From Cordia subcordata (lineage: Eukaryota; Streptophyta; Magnoliopsida; Boraginales; Cordiaceae), in contig JAPTOF010000020.1 of assembly GCA_028554755.1 (NCBI GenBank), positions 6,701,001-6,765,000 of the forward strand: a DNA stretch of 64,000 nt. Reading direction: 5' to 3'. Below are positions 1 to 12,595 of the stretch, piece by piece. The position numbers and the translations under genes were made by a program. The notes below the pieces were generated by a model that searched no databases, was not told the origin of the DNA, and saw nothing but the letters and a program-made list of their open reading frames with translations. Each line of letters opens with the position of its first letter. The stretch's first letter is position 1.

Positions 1-1422
1 AGACTAAGATGGTTCACACATTAATTAGGTAAGAGTAACTTCGCGTCACCTTCTAGGCATCTTGATTAAAAAAATGTCACATATTAAATTAAGGACAAAC
101 TCCATAATTAGTCTTTATTATTTGAAAAAAGTGTTAGTTTTATTTTGTTTTAAAAAAGTGATTTTTTAGTCCCTAATATATTTAAAAGATGATACTTTGG
201 TCCAAATCATTTCAAAAGTGACCAATTTAACCACCAATATTTGCAAAAAGTATTGTAATATGATCCCCAATTTATCCCTAACAAAATGGTCATGTGATGG
301 TACCATGACCAATTAACGGGGATAAAATTGACACTTTTTGCTTTAAAACTAGATAGGTTAGAAGATAGCTCAAATAGTAGAGATCAACTTCCACAAGAGT
401 GATGACTTGGATTAAAATTCTATGGGATGGTGAATTAGGTTGGCCCTCCTAAAAAAAAAGCAAGAAAAAAAGACAAGAGCTATTTTGAAACATTAATAGG
501 AACCAAATTGACTTTTTTTTAAAAAAAATATTGAGTGTCAAATGAGTCCCTCTTAAAATTATAAGTATATATATATATATATATATATTAGTATATCACC
601 TGTACGAGGCACAGGATCATATATGTTATAAATTTTGTAATTTTAATTTAAATATATAAGTAAATAAAAATTTGATTAAATAAATTATAAAATATAATAA
701 ATTGAATTTACAACGAAGAACATAAAACAGTAGATAAGATTTGATTCTTAAAGAAAATATCAAAATTGAAGAAAAGGGAAAAAAGCTAACTGAAATTAGC
801 TCGTAATTAATAGCAAGATGAACACAACAACATGTATATACAAAGCGATAAGATGTGAAAGCAAACAAATTGATAACGACGATCAAGCCCTAAATTTATG
901 ATGGTTCAATTTGAGATCTGATGTAACGATGAATGTAACCTGATGCGTATGGAAACATTGAAAAACTTTCCATTAAGATAAATTTAATTGAAATATGTTG
1001 AATGGCAAATTGAATTAGAAGGCGAGATTTGCGATGTATATTAAACAATGAGTATGGTAAGTGTCGTATTCACAATCGAGGATGTGAGATAGGGTTTTTG
1101 ACCCAAACAACAATAAGGAAAATCAGGGTTTTTAATGGAAATAATAGGGACAGAAGAGTCATTAAGCAGGGACTGGAAAACTTGTTTTTTAGAGTACCAT
1201 GTGACAGTATGAAATTGTATCTTATTTTGGTTTATTATATAGTGTATATCTATATATATATATTTATTTAAACTATGGAAATTAACCATTTGTGGCATTC
1301 TCCCTTAAATTAATTTGCTTGAATTTCACATTTTGTTTTCGACTTTAATTAATACTTCTCTATATAAATTCATTATAATATCTTATCTATGCATCATCTT
1401 CACAAAATGTCATGCACAAGCT
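1..1422. other. AT-rich intergenic sequence, no gene seen
   Basis: No convincing coding region. It contains a TA microsatellite at about 564-588, followed at 599-615 by a small hairpin (CCTGT stem, ACGAGGC loop, ACAGG). The first 70 bases resemble 49020-49090 (shared core GAGTAACTTCGC, then TCACCTTCT), and 1315-1390 resembles 49110-49190, so this edge belongs to the same duplicated landscape as the right half of the window. Short ORFs on both strands near 1030-1300 overlap each other and show no domain, so they are treated as chance. Confidence 0.6.
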
Positions 1423-2027
1423 CAGTGTTTTAAAAATCGAACCGGCTGGCAAATCAGACATCTTACTGGTTCTTGGGTCAATTGGTCGGATCGGTCGAAC
1501 CAGTGGTCCGACCGGATTGACTTTCACATAATGTCATATTCATATCTTAGTTTTGTCTACGTTTAGTGAAGTGTAAAGATAAAAGAAGAACATGATTTAT
1601 ATGTGAAATGTGTATAAATATTTTTACAAAAGAGATAAATACATAAAAATGTTTCAAAAAAAAGATAAATAGCCACATAAGCATTCTTGACAATCAAATA
1701 TTCAAATTGTTGACTCTTGATTGCATGCAAATTGCTATAGATTTTGTTTTCTTTATTTTTTTCCCATTCTTTTAGTTGTTTTGAGTTGGTTATGGGTTGT
1801 GGTAATCAACAAAGTTAAGCCCAACAAACTAAAATAACATATAGCGCAATAAATTTACAAAAGCCGGGTTCGACCGGTTCTAGATGGGTTAGCCGGTTCG
1901 CCGAGACAACCGGCTTTTTTTTTTTTTTTAGCTTTTCGGTTTTTAAGCACTACTCGGCCCCCTTGTTTTACTGGTTCCCGGTCGGACCGATTCGACCGGC
2001 CGATCCGGTCCGATTTTCAAAACATTG
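1423..2027. mobile_element. MITE-like element with GGACCGG-rich terminal inverted repeats
   Basis: The left end CAGTGTTTTAAAAATCGAAC is matched, inverted, by the right end ...GATTTTCAAAACATTG. Both ends run into clusters of CCGG/GGTCCGA motifs (1440-1520 and 1860-2015) that stand out sharply from the AT-rich surroundings. The middle (about 1525-1855) is ordinary AT-rich sequence and may be a later insertion or a duplication of flanking DNA, since TTTCACATAATGTCAT near 1521 resembles the left flank. No clear target duplication was found. There is no transposase ORF. The superfamily is not settled; a hAT-like non-autonomous element is possible. Confidence 0.55.
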
Positions 2028-5000
2028 CTGACAAGTGTATCACTATTTCTTATTCTTAATTTGTCACCAAATCATAAAATTTGTAAAGTATTTGTAAATC
2101 TTTTTCTTTTTATATGAAAGTTTGCGCGAATTTACACTTTACGCGAAGGGACTCGACCGTCATCACGTCCTCAAAAAAAATGCCAAAACAAAAAAATTCG
2201 TATTTTTTAGTCCAAATAAATAATTTAATCCTCATGATTTTATTAATTTTGGTCTTCAAGTCCACTGATAACTCTTAACAAGAAATATTCTTAATTCAAT
2301 ATGAAATAGAAGTACATATTTGTCTGTCAGTTCTTCTGAATGGAGTTTCTGAACAAAACACTCCTTTTAATGGTCTCATTTTGATTTTAAGCCTCCAATT
2401 AAGTTGAGTTATTTCTATTCTTTAACCTTTTAGTCATCGAATAGTAACCAATAATGAAGAAACCGAATCTGAAACCGATTAGTATAGTTAACATTTTACC
2501 AAAACCAAAATTGAGATTCAGTGGATTTTGAAATCAAAACCAAACTGATAATTAATGAACATCTTTGGGTACTGGATCATTAAATTGATAATAAGAAAAA
2601 ATAGCTTAAATAGCAAAACAAAAAATTGTAAACAAATTCAATTTAAATGTTAAAAGAGTTTAAAAAAATGAATTAATTTCATATGTAATAAGGCGATAAA
2701 ATCCAAATAAATCACGTGATGTGTATCTACAAACAAATATTCGGTCCTTGATGACTAAAATTTTTTAAAAAAAGAAGTAATTTTACCTTCGTTCATAAAC
2801 AAACTTATTCAACCTAGTTCACAATGAAAGCACCTACTAGCAAAATTACTGAAGATCATACTTGTGAGCAGCCTTTAATGCTTCCATCAAATAACAACAA
2901 AATGGTTTTAAAAAGAAAATTTTAGGTCATTTATATTTTTACATTGTTTAATTATATTTTCATGCCTTATATTTTCTCATAAAAATACTGTTTGATTACG
3001 CATAATCCTGGTATTATAATTTTAGGTATTGGCCAATTGGACTAACATAAAGGAAATCAATTTTTTAATTATATTTTTTGACAACTTTTAAGATTATATT
3101 ATGTATATCTCATGTGTATATTATACATTTGACTTTCTTATTTCGTGCCTGTTTCAACGACTAATACCAAATTAAACTCATCAGATTGCTCGTAGTCTTT
3201 TTTTTTTTTTTTAAATTTAAGAAAGGGGAGCGGCATCTCCCAAGAACTTTAATCTATCTATACTATAGATATAATAAATAGATATAAAGTTGTTCCATAA
3301 GATTACATGTGAGTTTTATGGTTGCTACATCAGTTTTCTTGAGCTCTAATGACATGCCAAGTCACATGTCTAAAGCGCCATCAATATACCACATCATATC
3401 ACATTTACCATATCACCGTTAATTTATGAGCTTAACAAAATTATTAATGACTACTTTTAATCACCTTTAATTTTTGAGCTTAAAAACTTATTAGTAACTA
3501 TTTTTAACTACCCAGATATAAGTTTAGTTACATGGTTAAACACAAAATATACATTTAGTTTTACGTTTTTAGAGTAAACACATTCCCTTCTTCTCTTTTG
3601 AGAATTTTTGTTTAGTAAATTTTCTCGATCAGAATTTAAATTTAAATAAGAATAATTTAAAATTTTGAAATTTGGGAAAATAGAATTAAAATATTCTATT
3701 TACACATATCTATATTAATAATAATATATATAAAGTTGTTAAATAAGATAACATATGAGCTCTATGATTGCCATGTCAAGTGATCGTTATTGTGACATAT
3801 CAGCTTTTTTTTCTCTTTTTTTCTTTCTAAATGATTTAGTGGGTTTTTAATTAACATTAATAGGATGACATTAAAACTTTATTATTAAACTTTCACAATT
3901 AATTAACAATTACTCATACTTGTGTGTGTATTATAAATTTATAAAGTTATACATTAATTAAACGTAACAAATTCTTTTAATGCCAAATAAACTTAAAAAA
4001 GAAAGAGTAAAAAATGAATTATAAGATGTCATTTGTGTTCGAATATTAAAAAAAAAAGACTACAGCATCACTTAAATTATGGATTAAAGTTAATATAATA
4101 GTTGATTTATATAATCTAATTAAGAGAAAGAGAAAAAAGAAAAAAATTATAAAGGGGTAGTCATTATTAACTTCTACTAAAAATAATTAAAGAAAAAGAA
4201 CAAAATAATGTTAAATAAGTATTAAAAGGAACACTAAAAATTTTATGATATTATATAATATTTAGCAAATATAATAATAAACAAAGTGAATGAGAAAACG
4301 AAAATTACAAAAAATAAATACATCATTAGTAATTTTAAATAATACCTTCAGGTATAGGAGAAGCTCTCTAAAGATCCATATTAACTTTAAAAGATTATAA
4401 TATTATGTTTTAATCCTAATGATTCGATCAAGCTTTGGAATTCTTTAGATGCAACATAGGCTAATATGAGAGAAAATATGATTTAAATTGTATACATAAA
4501 TTGTGTTTTCTCACAAATAGTAATGTACAAAGTAGAATAGTCATCAATTTTCAATTATAAGAAAAAATTATAGCATCTATAAAATCATAAAGCAAAGTAC
4601 AAATAATTAGCCAATGCAATCCAAAGAAGAGAAGGTGAAAAAGAAAATAATACAAAAAATATATAACTTCTAATTCCAAATAAGATATAAAAAAAGACAA
4701 ATAAATAAATAAATAAATCTATATATAGTTAACTCATTAAAATTTAATAGATTTTAGTTGATATGTGCCACCATTTGATTAACTTTTGTGGGTATATTTA
4801 TATTAAATATTCTTCAATACTAACAAATCTATATGATCACTATAGGTCCATATTATTTTCTTTTTAGTTTTTTAGTTAGCACATTTCAAAAAATATATAT
4901 TCAAATCACTCCCAACTATTTTTTTGATCCATTAGTCCCTACCATCAAATATTTAATAAAAAATGACTATTATAATTTTATTAACTCAATAAACAAAAAA

Positions 5001-5551
5001 TATTTTTAATTGTAGCAATTATTAAATAAAATAATTGAGGGTCAAGTAAATGCCTATAATCATGACTAATTTCTAAATATGAGGATGTTATATTTATATG
5101 ATATTTAGTTAGAAAAAATAAGAACACACATCAAATCATATTTATAGATATTTAGAAAAAAAAAAAGAAAAACACGTATATAAAAAATCTATCTATACGG
5201 AAGGACTAGTTGTCAAAGAAGCAAAATGTAGAAGTAGAATCGAGCGGGACAAGAAGACCTTCTAAATACATATGCGATGGTTAAGAGACCCAACCATGTG
5301 CAAAAAGGAAGCGCGAGATTGCTCGAAGTTTACTATTAATTTTGTTACTATACGAAATATCCATCACTTTCAGATTGAAGTCTTTTGGATTGTCATCCCA
5401 TATGTATTGGTTCGAATACTTTATCATCGTAATTTGCTGCGAAAGTCAAGTTTAGTAAAAAAAAGTTAGTCCGATGTAAGTAGTCATGAGATGATGTCAT
5501 CTGCTAAGTCTTAGAAAGAATTTCATGCCATAAAATAAAAAATGTAAAGAT
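2028..5551. other. AT-rich intergenic sequence, no gene seen
   Basis: No gene was recognised over 3.5 kb. Two degenerate copies of a motif (TATAAAGTTGTT followed by ATAAGATTACAT or a variant) lie at about 3285-3345 and 3728-3775. The stretch ends near 5200 with a CTAGT-type motif, which only weakly recalls Helitron termini. The 65-codon ORF at 5272-5469 has no recognisable feature. Confidence 0.55.
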
Positions 5552-7757
5552 CAATAATTTTGATGAAATTAAAGAGAAAAAAAACATGGTAATATAGCCA
5601 GATGACATGCCCATGTGACTTTTATTAGTAGGACCTAATGAGGAGTCCAGTCAATTGATGTCTGCTGCTTATTTTATCGGTCAATTGCTGGTTCTCTGCT
5701 TTGAATAAACAATTGAATTAACATACATGCAATCTTTCTTGACGAAGCTACACAAGAAAAGTCAACAGCATGAGAAAAATTGTAAACTTCTAACTTGCAG
5801 GGACATACTACTGTTAACTTACATTTACGGTAACCTATATATGGTAGAATTTTTAATTAACTTACAATTAGGGTAACCCATATATGGTAGAATTTTATCT
5901 ATCATATCTGAGTGTGTGATCAATATTAGCAAAAGAATTTTAGATTTGGAATTTCTCGTATTATACGACGGTTGTTGTATAATAATCAATAAAATTTGTA
6001 CTTCTTCACTTCTATAAGTTTCTTATGTTTTCTAGTAATCCTTTCTTTTTGGGGAACAAAAGAATATATGAAAAGTAAAAAATAAAATGCACATTACTCT
6101 GTATAATTTGCCCTATCAATTAGCACTTACTCCTATTTTCAAAAACTTATCTAATACGATACTTGTGATTTTCATCATGTGGTACATAATTTCCTTCCTT
6201 CATATTTTCTGTGTAACTTAACAAAGAGTGCATAATTAACGTGAGAGTTGTGTGCAAATATGAGTACGAATTTTAACAAAATGGTTACAAATTTAGACAA
6301 AAATGGGCCATATATATGAATAATTAATTACTTAACCCTCGTGGCTTTCTCAATTAGCTACTTATGGCTTTGCATGGTCTTGCGCCACAATTTTTTCTAA
6401 CAAAATTAAGAAAATAACAAACAAAATGGGCAAGTATGTTAGACAAAAATCCTTTCCTAACTCCTTTTTTATCTTAACATTCTAACTTCAAATCTTAACC
6501 ATATATTTTATTTTTAAAATATCAAATAGATCTATACCATTGATTTAAATACCTCATCTCTCGCCTCTTCATTACCTCTGCCAAAAATAATTTTCTTTCC
6601 CATACCAAAAATAATTTTTCCTCTCACACCAAAAATAATTTTTCACTTCTACCAAAAATATTTTTTTCTCCCATACCAAAAATAATTTTCCATTCTTCTT
6701 TTCTGCCATTGCAAACCATTTTTTTTTTTGACATGCAAAATATATTTTCTGCCATTGCTGCATCTTGAGTACATAGTACATATGCAAAATATATTTTCTG
6801 CCATTGCACCATTGTAAATATTTCTTTTCTTCACTTTTAAATATTAATTTCTTTTCTTCTTTTGCGGCCATTTAATGAGCATGCTTATCATCGTGTCCTC
6901 AGATGTCACTATCACTATTACTAGTTGCTGAATACGTTGACAAAAGAGTCTTAATATTATGAGCTATCACTTTGAAAAGTTACTGAATATACATGGTTTA
7001 CCAACACTTGGAAATTTTTATTTAAATATGCACACGATGCTAAAATGAATTTGCAAACTGAACAAATCAACAGTTCCTTTTGAACTAAGAAACAACGAGA
7101 AATCTCAAATTTAATTTTTAATAAGTTTTCAATTAATGAGAAATGCAGAACAGAAGAAAATTAGTTCGTATGGGTGTTGGGCACAGCAGCTGGCTTAGCT
7201 GATGCTAAACATTCATGTATGGTTCGTACAATTCAAGCTTAAATTTCCGTCCGAAGAGCCGTACTATAATAATCAATTTAACTTTGTACGGTCAATTATT
7301 TGGTCAGAAACATGAAATTCATGTATGAAGATATTTCGAGAAATGCAAAATGCAAAAGCTTGAAGTGTACAAATGTTTAGTCTATTGCTCAAGATGGCAC
7401 AATAGCAGAAAATATATTTTGCATATGTACTATGCAAGATGCCGCAATGGAGAAAATATATTTTGTACATGGTGAAAGTATTTAGTCAAAAAAAAGTTTG
7501 CAATGGCAGAAAGGAAGAATGAAAAATTATTTTTGGTATTGGTGAAAAAAATATTTTTGGTAGAAGTGGAATGTTATTTTTGGTATGAAAGGGAAAATTA
7601 TTTTTGGTATGGAAGAGAAAAGTATTTTTGTTAGAGGTAAGAGATGAGATATTTAAATCAATGGTATAGATCTATTTGGTATTTTAAGAATAAAATATAT
7701 GATTGAGATTTGAAGTTAGAATGTTAAGACAAAAAACAAGAGTTAAGAGACGATCCA
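5552..7757. repeat. Segmental duplication module A, copy 1
   Basis: This 2.2-kb segment is nearly identical over its whole length to 57031-59219, with only scattered substitutions and short indels by eye. A shorter, more diverged relative of its part 6189-6440 lies at 44210-44460. Its first 300 bases (5552-5880) are themselves an old relative of the central part of the 1.83-kb array unit, recognisable by TTTTATCGGTCAATTGCTGG and TCTTTCTTGACGAAGCTACA. It contains the long inverted repeat described separately. Array 1 follows directly. Confidence 0.85.
6449..7757. repeat. Long inverted repeat (foldback-type element), copy 1
   Basis: The left arm (about 6449-6812) and right arm (about 7384-7757) are inverted copies of each other. 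For example GATCTATACCATTGATTTAA on the left is read in reverse complement on the right near 7657-7676, and the repeated CCAAAAATAATTTT blocks on the left mirror AAAATTATTTTTGG blocks on the right. The arms are about 350 bp, with a spacer of about 570 bp that has no recognised ORF. Minus-strand ORFs of 60-100 codons in the left arm merely translate the tandem CCAAAAATA pattern. Outer ends (ATCCTTTCCTAACTCC versus its degenerate complement) recall long-TIR Mutator-like or foldback elements, but I found no clean target duplication. A transcript through it would fold into a long hairpin. Confidence 0.75.
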
Positions 7758-9531
7758 TGTATATATATGCAAGTTTGATTGACATTTAAAATAAAATCAA
7801 AACCCTGTTAAAAAGCTAAACTTTAAAAACAAAAAAATTTAAATTCTCAAGAAAGTGATTTTTTTTAAAAAATTTTTTTGTTTTACCTCCATGAGCTTTT
7901 GCTTAAATCCCAAAGTCCTCCATGAAATTTTAGTTTTACTCATTTTCCCCTATGGCTTTAAGTTTTGTCAAATAGTGCCTTCTATTTAATGACATTTTGT
8001 CACTTTCAACTTTATTATGCCTGATTTTATTTGTGTTTGATTTTATAAATGTTTGTTTGTTGTTGTAAAATTATTATCTTGTTTTGATTTTATACATGTA
8101 TCTGTATTTGCATTTAAAAAAAGAATAGATTTCATTCTAAATTCAATATTTATTTAATTTTCTCGTAAAACACCAAAAACTGCTTTTTATTTTTTATACT
8201 CTAAAAAATTTGTTAATTCAAAAATATATGTATTAATTTAAGTAAAAAAGATTGAATTCTATTTGAAATGAATATAAATATGTTGAAAAAATAGATCAAA
8301 TTGTATCTAATTTTTTCTCTTGAATCTTGTGGGTAAAAAAATTTGGTCAATAGACTATTTTGTACATTTGTCATATTTTGAAACTAAAATCTTCTGATTT
8401 TCAATTTGTTTGTAGATTCTTGTTGAATGATTTTATTAAATTATCTTATCTATTTTACACTTTAACAAAATAAATAAATAAATAGATAAGACATAAAAAG
8501 GTAAATAGCTTATAGTTAACAAAAAAATTATGAATAAACTACGTTTTAATTTTTTAAAATTTTGAATTAAAACTTCTATAATCTGCAAAGTGATTGTAGA
8601 TTTTTTTGGTTGAATAATTTTATCAAATTATTTTATTTTTAATTTAATAAATAAATACAAACTACTTTTCAATATAAGGCTTCGTTTGGTAAAGTTTGAT
8701 ACCGTAGGGAAATATGGGTAAAATTGAAATTTCATGAGAAAGTTTGGAATTTAAGTTACAACACATGGTAATATGGCATTTACCCAAATAAACATATAAA
8801 GATCACTAATTTTGAGGAAATAAGGTGAAAGATAATATGACCAGATGACATGGCTGTGTCACTTATTAAAACGACCTACGTATTTTGCCTTGTCCATGCT
8901 TTAGTCAATTACTATTTGATGCATAATTTATCGGCCAACTGCTTGTTCACTGCTTTGACTAAATCATTGGATAACATGCATACAATCTTTCTTGATGAAG
9001 CTAGACAGGAAAACTCAACGTACAGCAAGAAAAAAAATTGCAAGAAGACTTCTAACTTGTAGGGACATATCATTATTATGGAATTTTATTAACTTCTAAT
9101 TAGGCAAACTTATATATGGCAGAATTTTATGTATCATATATGGATCATATCTGAATTTGTGAATATTTGCTGTTATTTTAGGGCCCTTCTGGATTGACTT
9201 TTTTTAAAAGCGTTTTTTTTATAGCTTTTGTAAAACAGTTTTTTTTTTAAGAAGCTAAAAATTCCGGCTTCTTAAAAAAGTTATATTTGAGTTTTTTTTT
9301 TTTTGAAAGTCAAATCAAATAGTTATTATAAATTTAATATAATTTTTTCAGAAAAAAAATATTTTTTTCCCAAAAAGCAAATCCAAAGAACAAAACCATA
9401 AGATAAGCACAACCATAAGATAAACATAATCATAAATCATAAAGCAAAAGTAGCAAGTAGCTAATAGATGGAAGTTTCAAAAAAATACACGAGTTATAAG
9501 GTACGTTTTAAAAGATAGGATGGTAAGTACC
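7758..9531. repeat. Macrosatellite unit 1
   Basis: First unit, joined directly to module A at TGCAAGTTTGATTGAC. It contains the longest version of the small recurring ORF (8850-9062, 70 codons), because here the codon upstream of the conserved core is TAC rather than TAA. The second MITE lies at about 9181-9390. Confidence 0.75.
8850..9062 (+). other. Small recurring ORF in macrosatellite core (representative)
   Basis: A 70-codon ORF whose central 55 codons (from HALVNYYL to about DEARQEN) stay open in most array units: about 10708, 24415, 27862, 56632, 59811, 61664 and 63501 as well as here. It has no recognised domain, signal peptide or Shine/Kozak-type context. Upstream codons are stops in most other units, and units 3, 4 and 7 are disrupted. 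Openness may simply reflect recent homogenisation of the array. Treated as non-coding unless transcripts or codon-level constraint show otherwise. Confidence 0.25.
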
Positions 9532-11150
9532 TTTGGGCCTGATTGGAATTTTTTTTTTTTCGGGGAATAGATGCAAGTTTGACTACTTTTAAAATAAAAT
9601 CGAAACTCTGTTAAAAAGCTAAACTATAAAAACAAAAAATTCAAAATTCACAAGAAAGTGATTTTTTAAAAATTTTGCCTTACCTCCATGAGTTTTTGCT
9701 TAAATCCCAAATTCCTCCATCAAATTTTAGTTTTACTCATTCTCTCCTATGGCTTCAAGTTTTGTCAAATAGTGCCTTACGTTTAATTACAGTTTGTTAC
9801 TTTCTACTTTATTACTGGTAATTTTATTTTTATATGATTTTATTAAATGTTTGTTTCTTGTAGTAAAATCATTATTTTGTTTTGATTTTATACATGTATC
9901 TGTATTTGCATTAAAAAAAGAATAGATTTCATTCTAAATTGAATATTTATTCAATTTTCACTTATAACACAATAAATTGCTTTTTATTTTTTTATTTTTT
10001 ATACTCTCAAAAGTTAGTTAATTCCAAAATATATGTATTAATTTAAGTAAAAAAGATTGAATTCTATTTGAAATGTTTATAAATATGTCGAAAAAATAGA
10101 TCAAATCGTATCTAATATTTTCTCTTTAATCTCGTGGGTAAATAAAAAATTGTCAATAGTCTATTTTGTTCATTTGTCATAATTTGAAACCAAAATCTTC
10201 TGATTTTCAATTTGTTTGTAGATTCTTGTTGAATAATTTTACTAAATTATCTTATCTATTTTTGACTTTAACAAAATAAATAAATAAATGGGTAAGACTT
10301 AAAAAAAGTAAATTGCTTATTGTTAACAAAAAAATTATGAATAAACTAATTTTTAATTTTATAATTTGGAATTAAAACTTTTGCAATTTGCAAAGTGATT
10401 GTAGATTTTTTTGGTTAATTAATTTTATCAAATTATTTATTTTTTGCTTTAATAAATAAATACAAACTACTTCTCAATCTAAGACTTTGTTTGGTAAAGT
10501 TTGATGCCATAGGGAAATATGGATGAAATTAAAATTTCATGAGAGAGTTTGGAATTTAAGTTATAACTCATGGGAATATGGTATTAACCCAAATAATCAT
10601 ATAAAAGATCACTAATTTTGAGGAAATTAAGGTGAAAGATTTGGTATTTGGCCAGATGACATGTCTATGTGACTTATTAAAACTACCTAAGTATTTTGCC
10701 TTTTCCATGCTTTAGTCAATTACTATCTACTGCACAATTTATCGGTCAATTGCTTGTTCATTGCTTTGACTAAACAATTGAATAACGTGCATGCTATCTT
10801 TCTTGATGAAGCTACTCAAGAAAACTCAATGTACAGAATGAAAAAAAATTGCAAGAAGACTTCTAACTTGCAGGGACATATCATTATTGTAGAATTTTAT
10901 TAACTTCTAATTAGCCAAACTTATAAATGATAGAATTTTATGTATCATATATGGATCATATCTGAATTTGGGAATATTAGCACAGCTATTTTAGGGCCCT
11001 TCTAGAGTGACTTTTTCTAAAAGCACTTTTTTTAATAACTTTTGGAAAATAGTTGAGAAGCTAAAAATTCTGGCATCTAAAAAAAAATGTATTTGAATTT
11101 TTTTTTCATTCATTTTTTTTGGAAGCCAAATCAAAAAATTATTATAAATT
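9532..11150. repeat. Macrosatellite unit 2, left part
   Basis: Starts at TTTGGGCCTGATTGG. The unit is interrupted inside its second MITE by the LTR retrotransposon. The interrupted unit resumes at 19203 and ends at 19406. Left plus right parts, without the element and the duplicated target, give about 1.82 kb. Confidence 0.8.
11146..11150. repeat. Target site duplication AAATT, left
   Basis: AAATT immediately before the 5' LTR is repeated at 19198-19202 immediately after the 3' LTR. The joined flanks reproduce the uninterrupted array unit, confirming a single insertion event. Confidence 0.9.
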
Positions 11151-12547
11151 TGATAAGTTCTAAATAAGTGTTTAATTTATATATTGGATGCACTTGATTT
11201 TGGAATAGAATGCTTCTTAATCGATGTTTCTAATGTAATTTTGCATAATTGTGCTTAGGAAAAGGAGTTGGATGCATTATATATGGATATAAAAGCTTTT
11301 TGGACGTGTTTGTAGCGGTCAAAGTTGATATCGTCACGTAGAAAAATGCCATTTAATTGCTACGCGGATTTGACTAGGTTGATCAAGATGAAAGATATTT
11401 TTTCTGGGCTTTTGGAAGGAATTAGATTAAATATTAGTAGACTTTTTATTTTGTTGGAACTTATATTTCAGGATTTTATCTTTTTATTCTTTTTCGGCCA
11501 GGTTTCCTTATCCAACAAGGAAAATTGGTTAGGGATTTTCTTATATAAATACCTCTTATTTGCACTTTGAGAGGTAGACAGCTTTTAGTAGACAGCTTTT
11601 TAGAGACAGCTTTTAGCAGACAATAGTAAATTTTCTCTTTATTCTTTGGGCGAAATTCATGGACAAGCTGTTCTAATTTTCTTTTCTAGCCGAGGATTAA
11701 TCAAGATTTTAGTTCATCAATTTTGTGAGATCTAATTGTTTTATCCCTTTCATGTTATTTTGATATTTGCGTATTTACTATTTCAAGAATTAATATTGTT
11801 CTGTGATTGTTTAATTTTGTGCACGGTTATTCAATTGCATGACAATAGGTAGCCAATTAGATTAATTTAATTAATCTAAAAATAGTGGTAACCAAGTTTC
11901 CTGTGTAATTATGCAATCTAAATGAGCAATTACCGCGAGAGTATTGACTTTTAGAATTAGGTCTTTCTAGATTTTTATTGCTGCCTTTAGATAGATCTTG
12001 TGGGCATTTTCGGGGATTAGAACGTCTAATAGGTAAGGCGATAGCGGGAAAAATCGTAGGGTATTTAAACCGTTATCAACTCTGTAAGGAAAATATGAGG
12101 GTATTAGGCCGAGCCAATAACCATAACTGATTTATCGAAATAGTTAAAAGTATTTTTGCATCTAGGATCAAATTTGTTGGCCGAAATTGCGATTGTTCCT
12201 TAGGCTAGATTTTATTCTCATTGATTTTCTGATTTTACAGCTTTGCATTAATTTAGAATTGCATATTTTCGTCATTTTAATTTTTATTTACGTTTTTTTT
12301 ATTTTTTGGCCAAGTTGTGTGCCCATGCAGCGCGACCAGTGGCTGGACAGTTTTACTTATTTTACTTATTTTTGCATTTAAACCCCTTGTTTTGCTTGTG
12401 ACTTGCTTGATTAATCTACTTGACATAATTAGCATATTCTAAATTTCTCCAATCCCTATGGATTCGACCCTTTTCTCACCGCGTACACAAACTAAAGTTG
12501 CAAGGTAAGAGATAGGAATTTATTTTTGGTGGTTTCGACGCCCATCA
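11151..12547 (+). repeat. 5' LTR
   Basis: 1,397 bp, TG...CA ends, about 95% identical to 17802-19197. It holds the TATA box TATATAA at 11542-11548, and just downstream a run of near-identical 13-14-base repeats (AGACAGCTTTTAG, three copies at 11576-11616 plus a partial fourth). Confidence 0.93.
11542..11548 (+). promoter_or_regulatory. LTR TATA box
   Basis: TATATAA followed about 28-35 bases later by the AGACAGCTTTTAG repeat block, so transcription of the element would start at or just before that block. The 3' LTR has the same box at 18193-18199. Confidence 0.6.
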
Positions 12548-12552
12548 AATTT

Positions 12553-12570
12553 TGGCGCCATTGTCGGGGA
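12553..12570 (+). other. Primer binding site, tRNA-Asp type
   Basis: TGGCGCCATTGTCGGGGA lies five bases after the 5' LTR. It matches the complement of the plant tRNA-Asp 3' end except for two transition changes (G to A, C to T), the kind expected from cytosine deamination on either strand. Confidence 0.85.
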
Positions 12571-12595
12571 TTGGTGCTGAAATTTTTTGCTTTTC

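Noticed and set aside
1315..1566. 83-codon ORF crossing into the GGACCGG element
   Set aside because: It spans a transposon boundary and has no domain; chance ORF.
3251..5209. Possible Helitron from TCTATAC to CTAGT
   Set aside because: Both end motifs are short and common in AT-rich DNA. No convincing hairpin before CTAGT and no helicase coding.
5272..5469. 65-codon plus-strand ORF
   Set aside because: No motif, no homologue in the duplicated blocks, and no supporting context; length is within chance for this composition.
6572..6871. Minus-strand ORFs of 60-99 codons rich in Lys, Tyr and Phe (and the same at 58056-58309)
   Set aside because: Three overlapping frames are open at once because the DNA is a tandem of CCAAAAATA-type words in an inverted-repeat arm. 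No domain, and the frames differ between copies.
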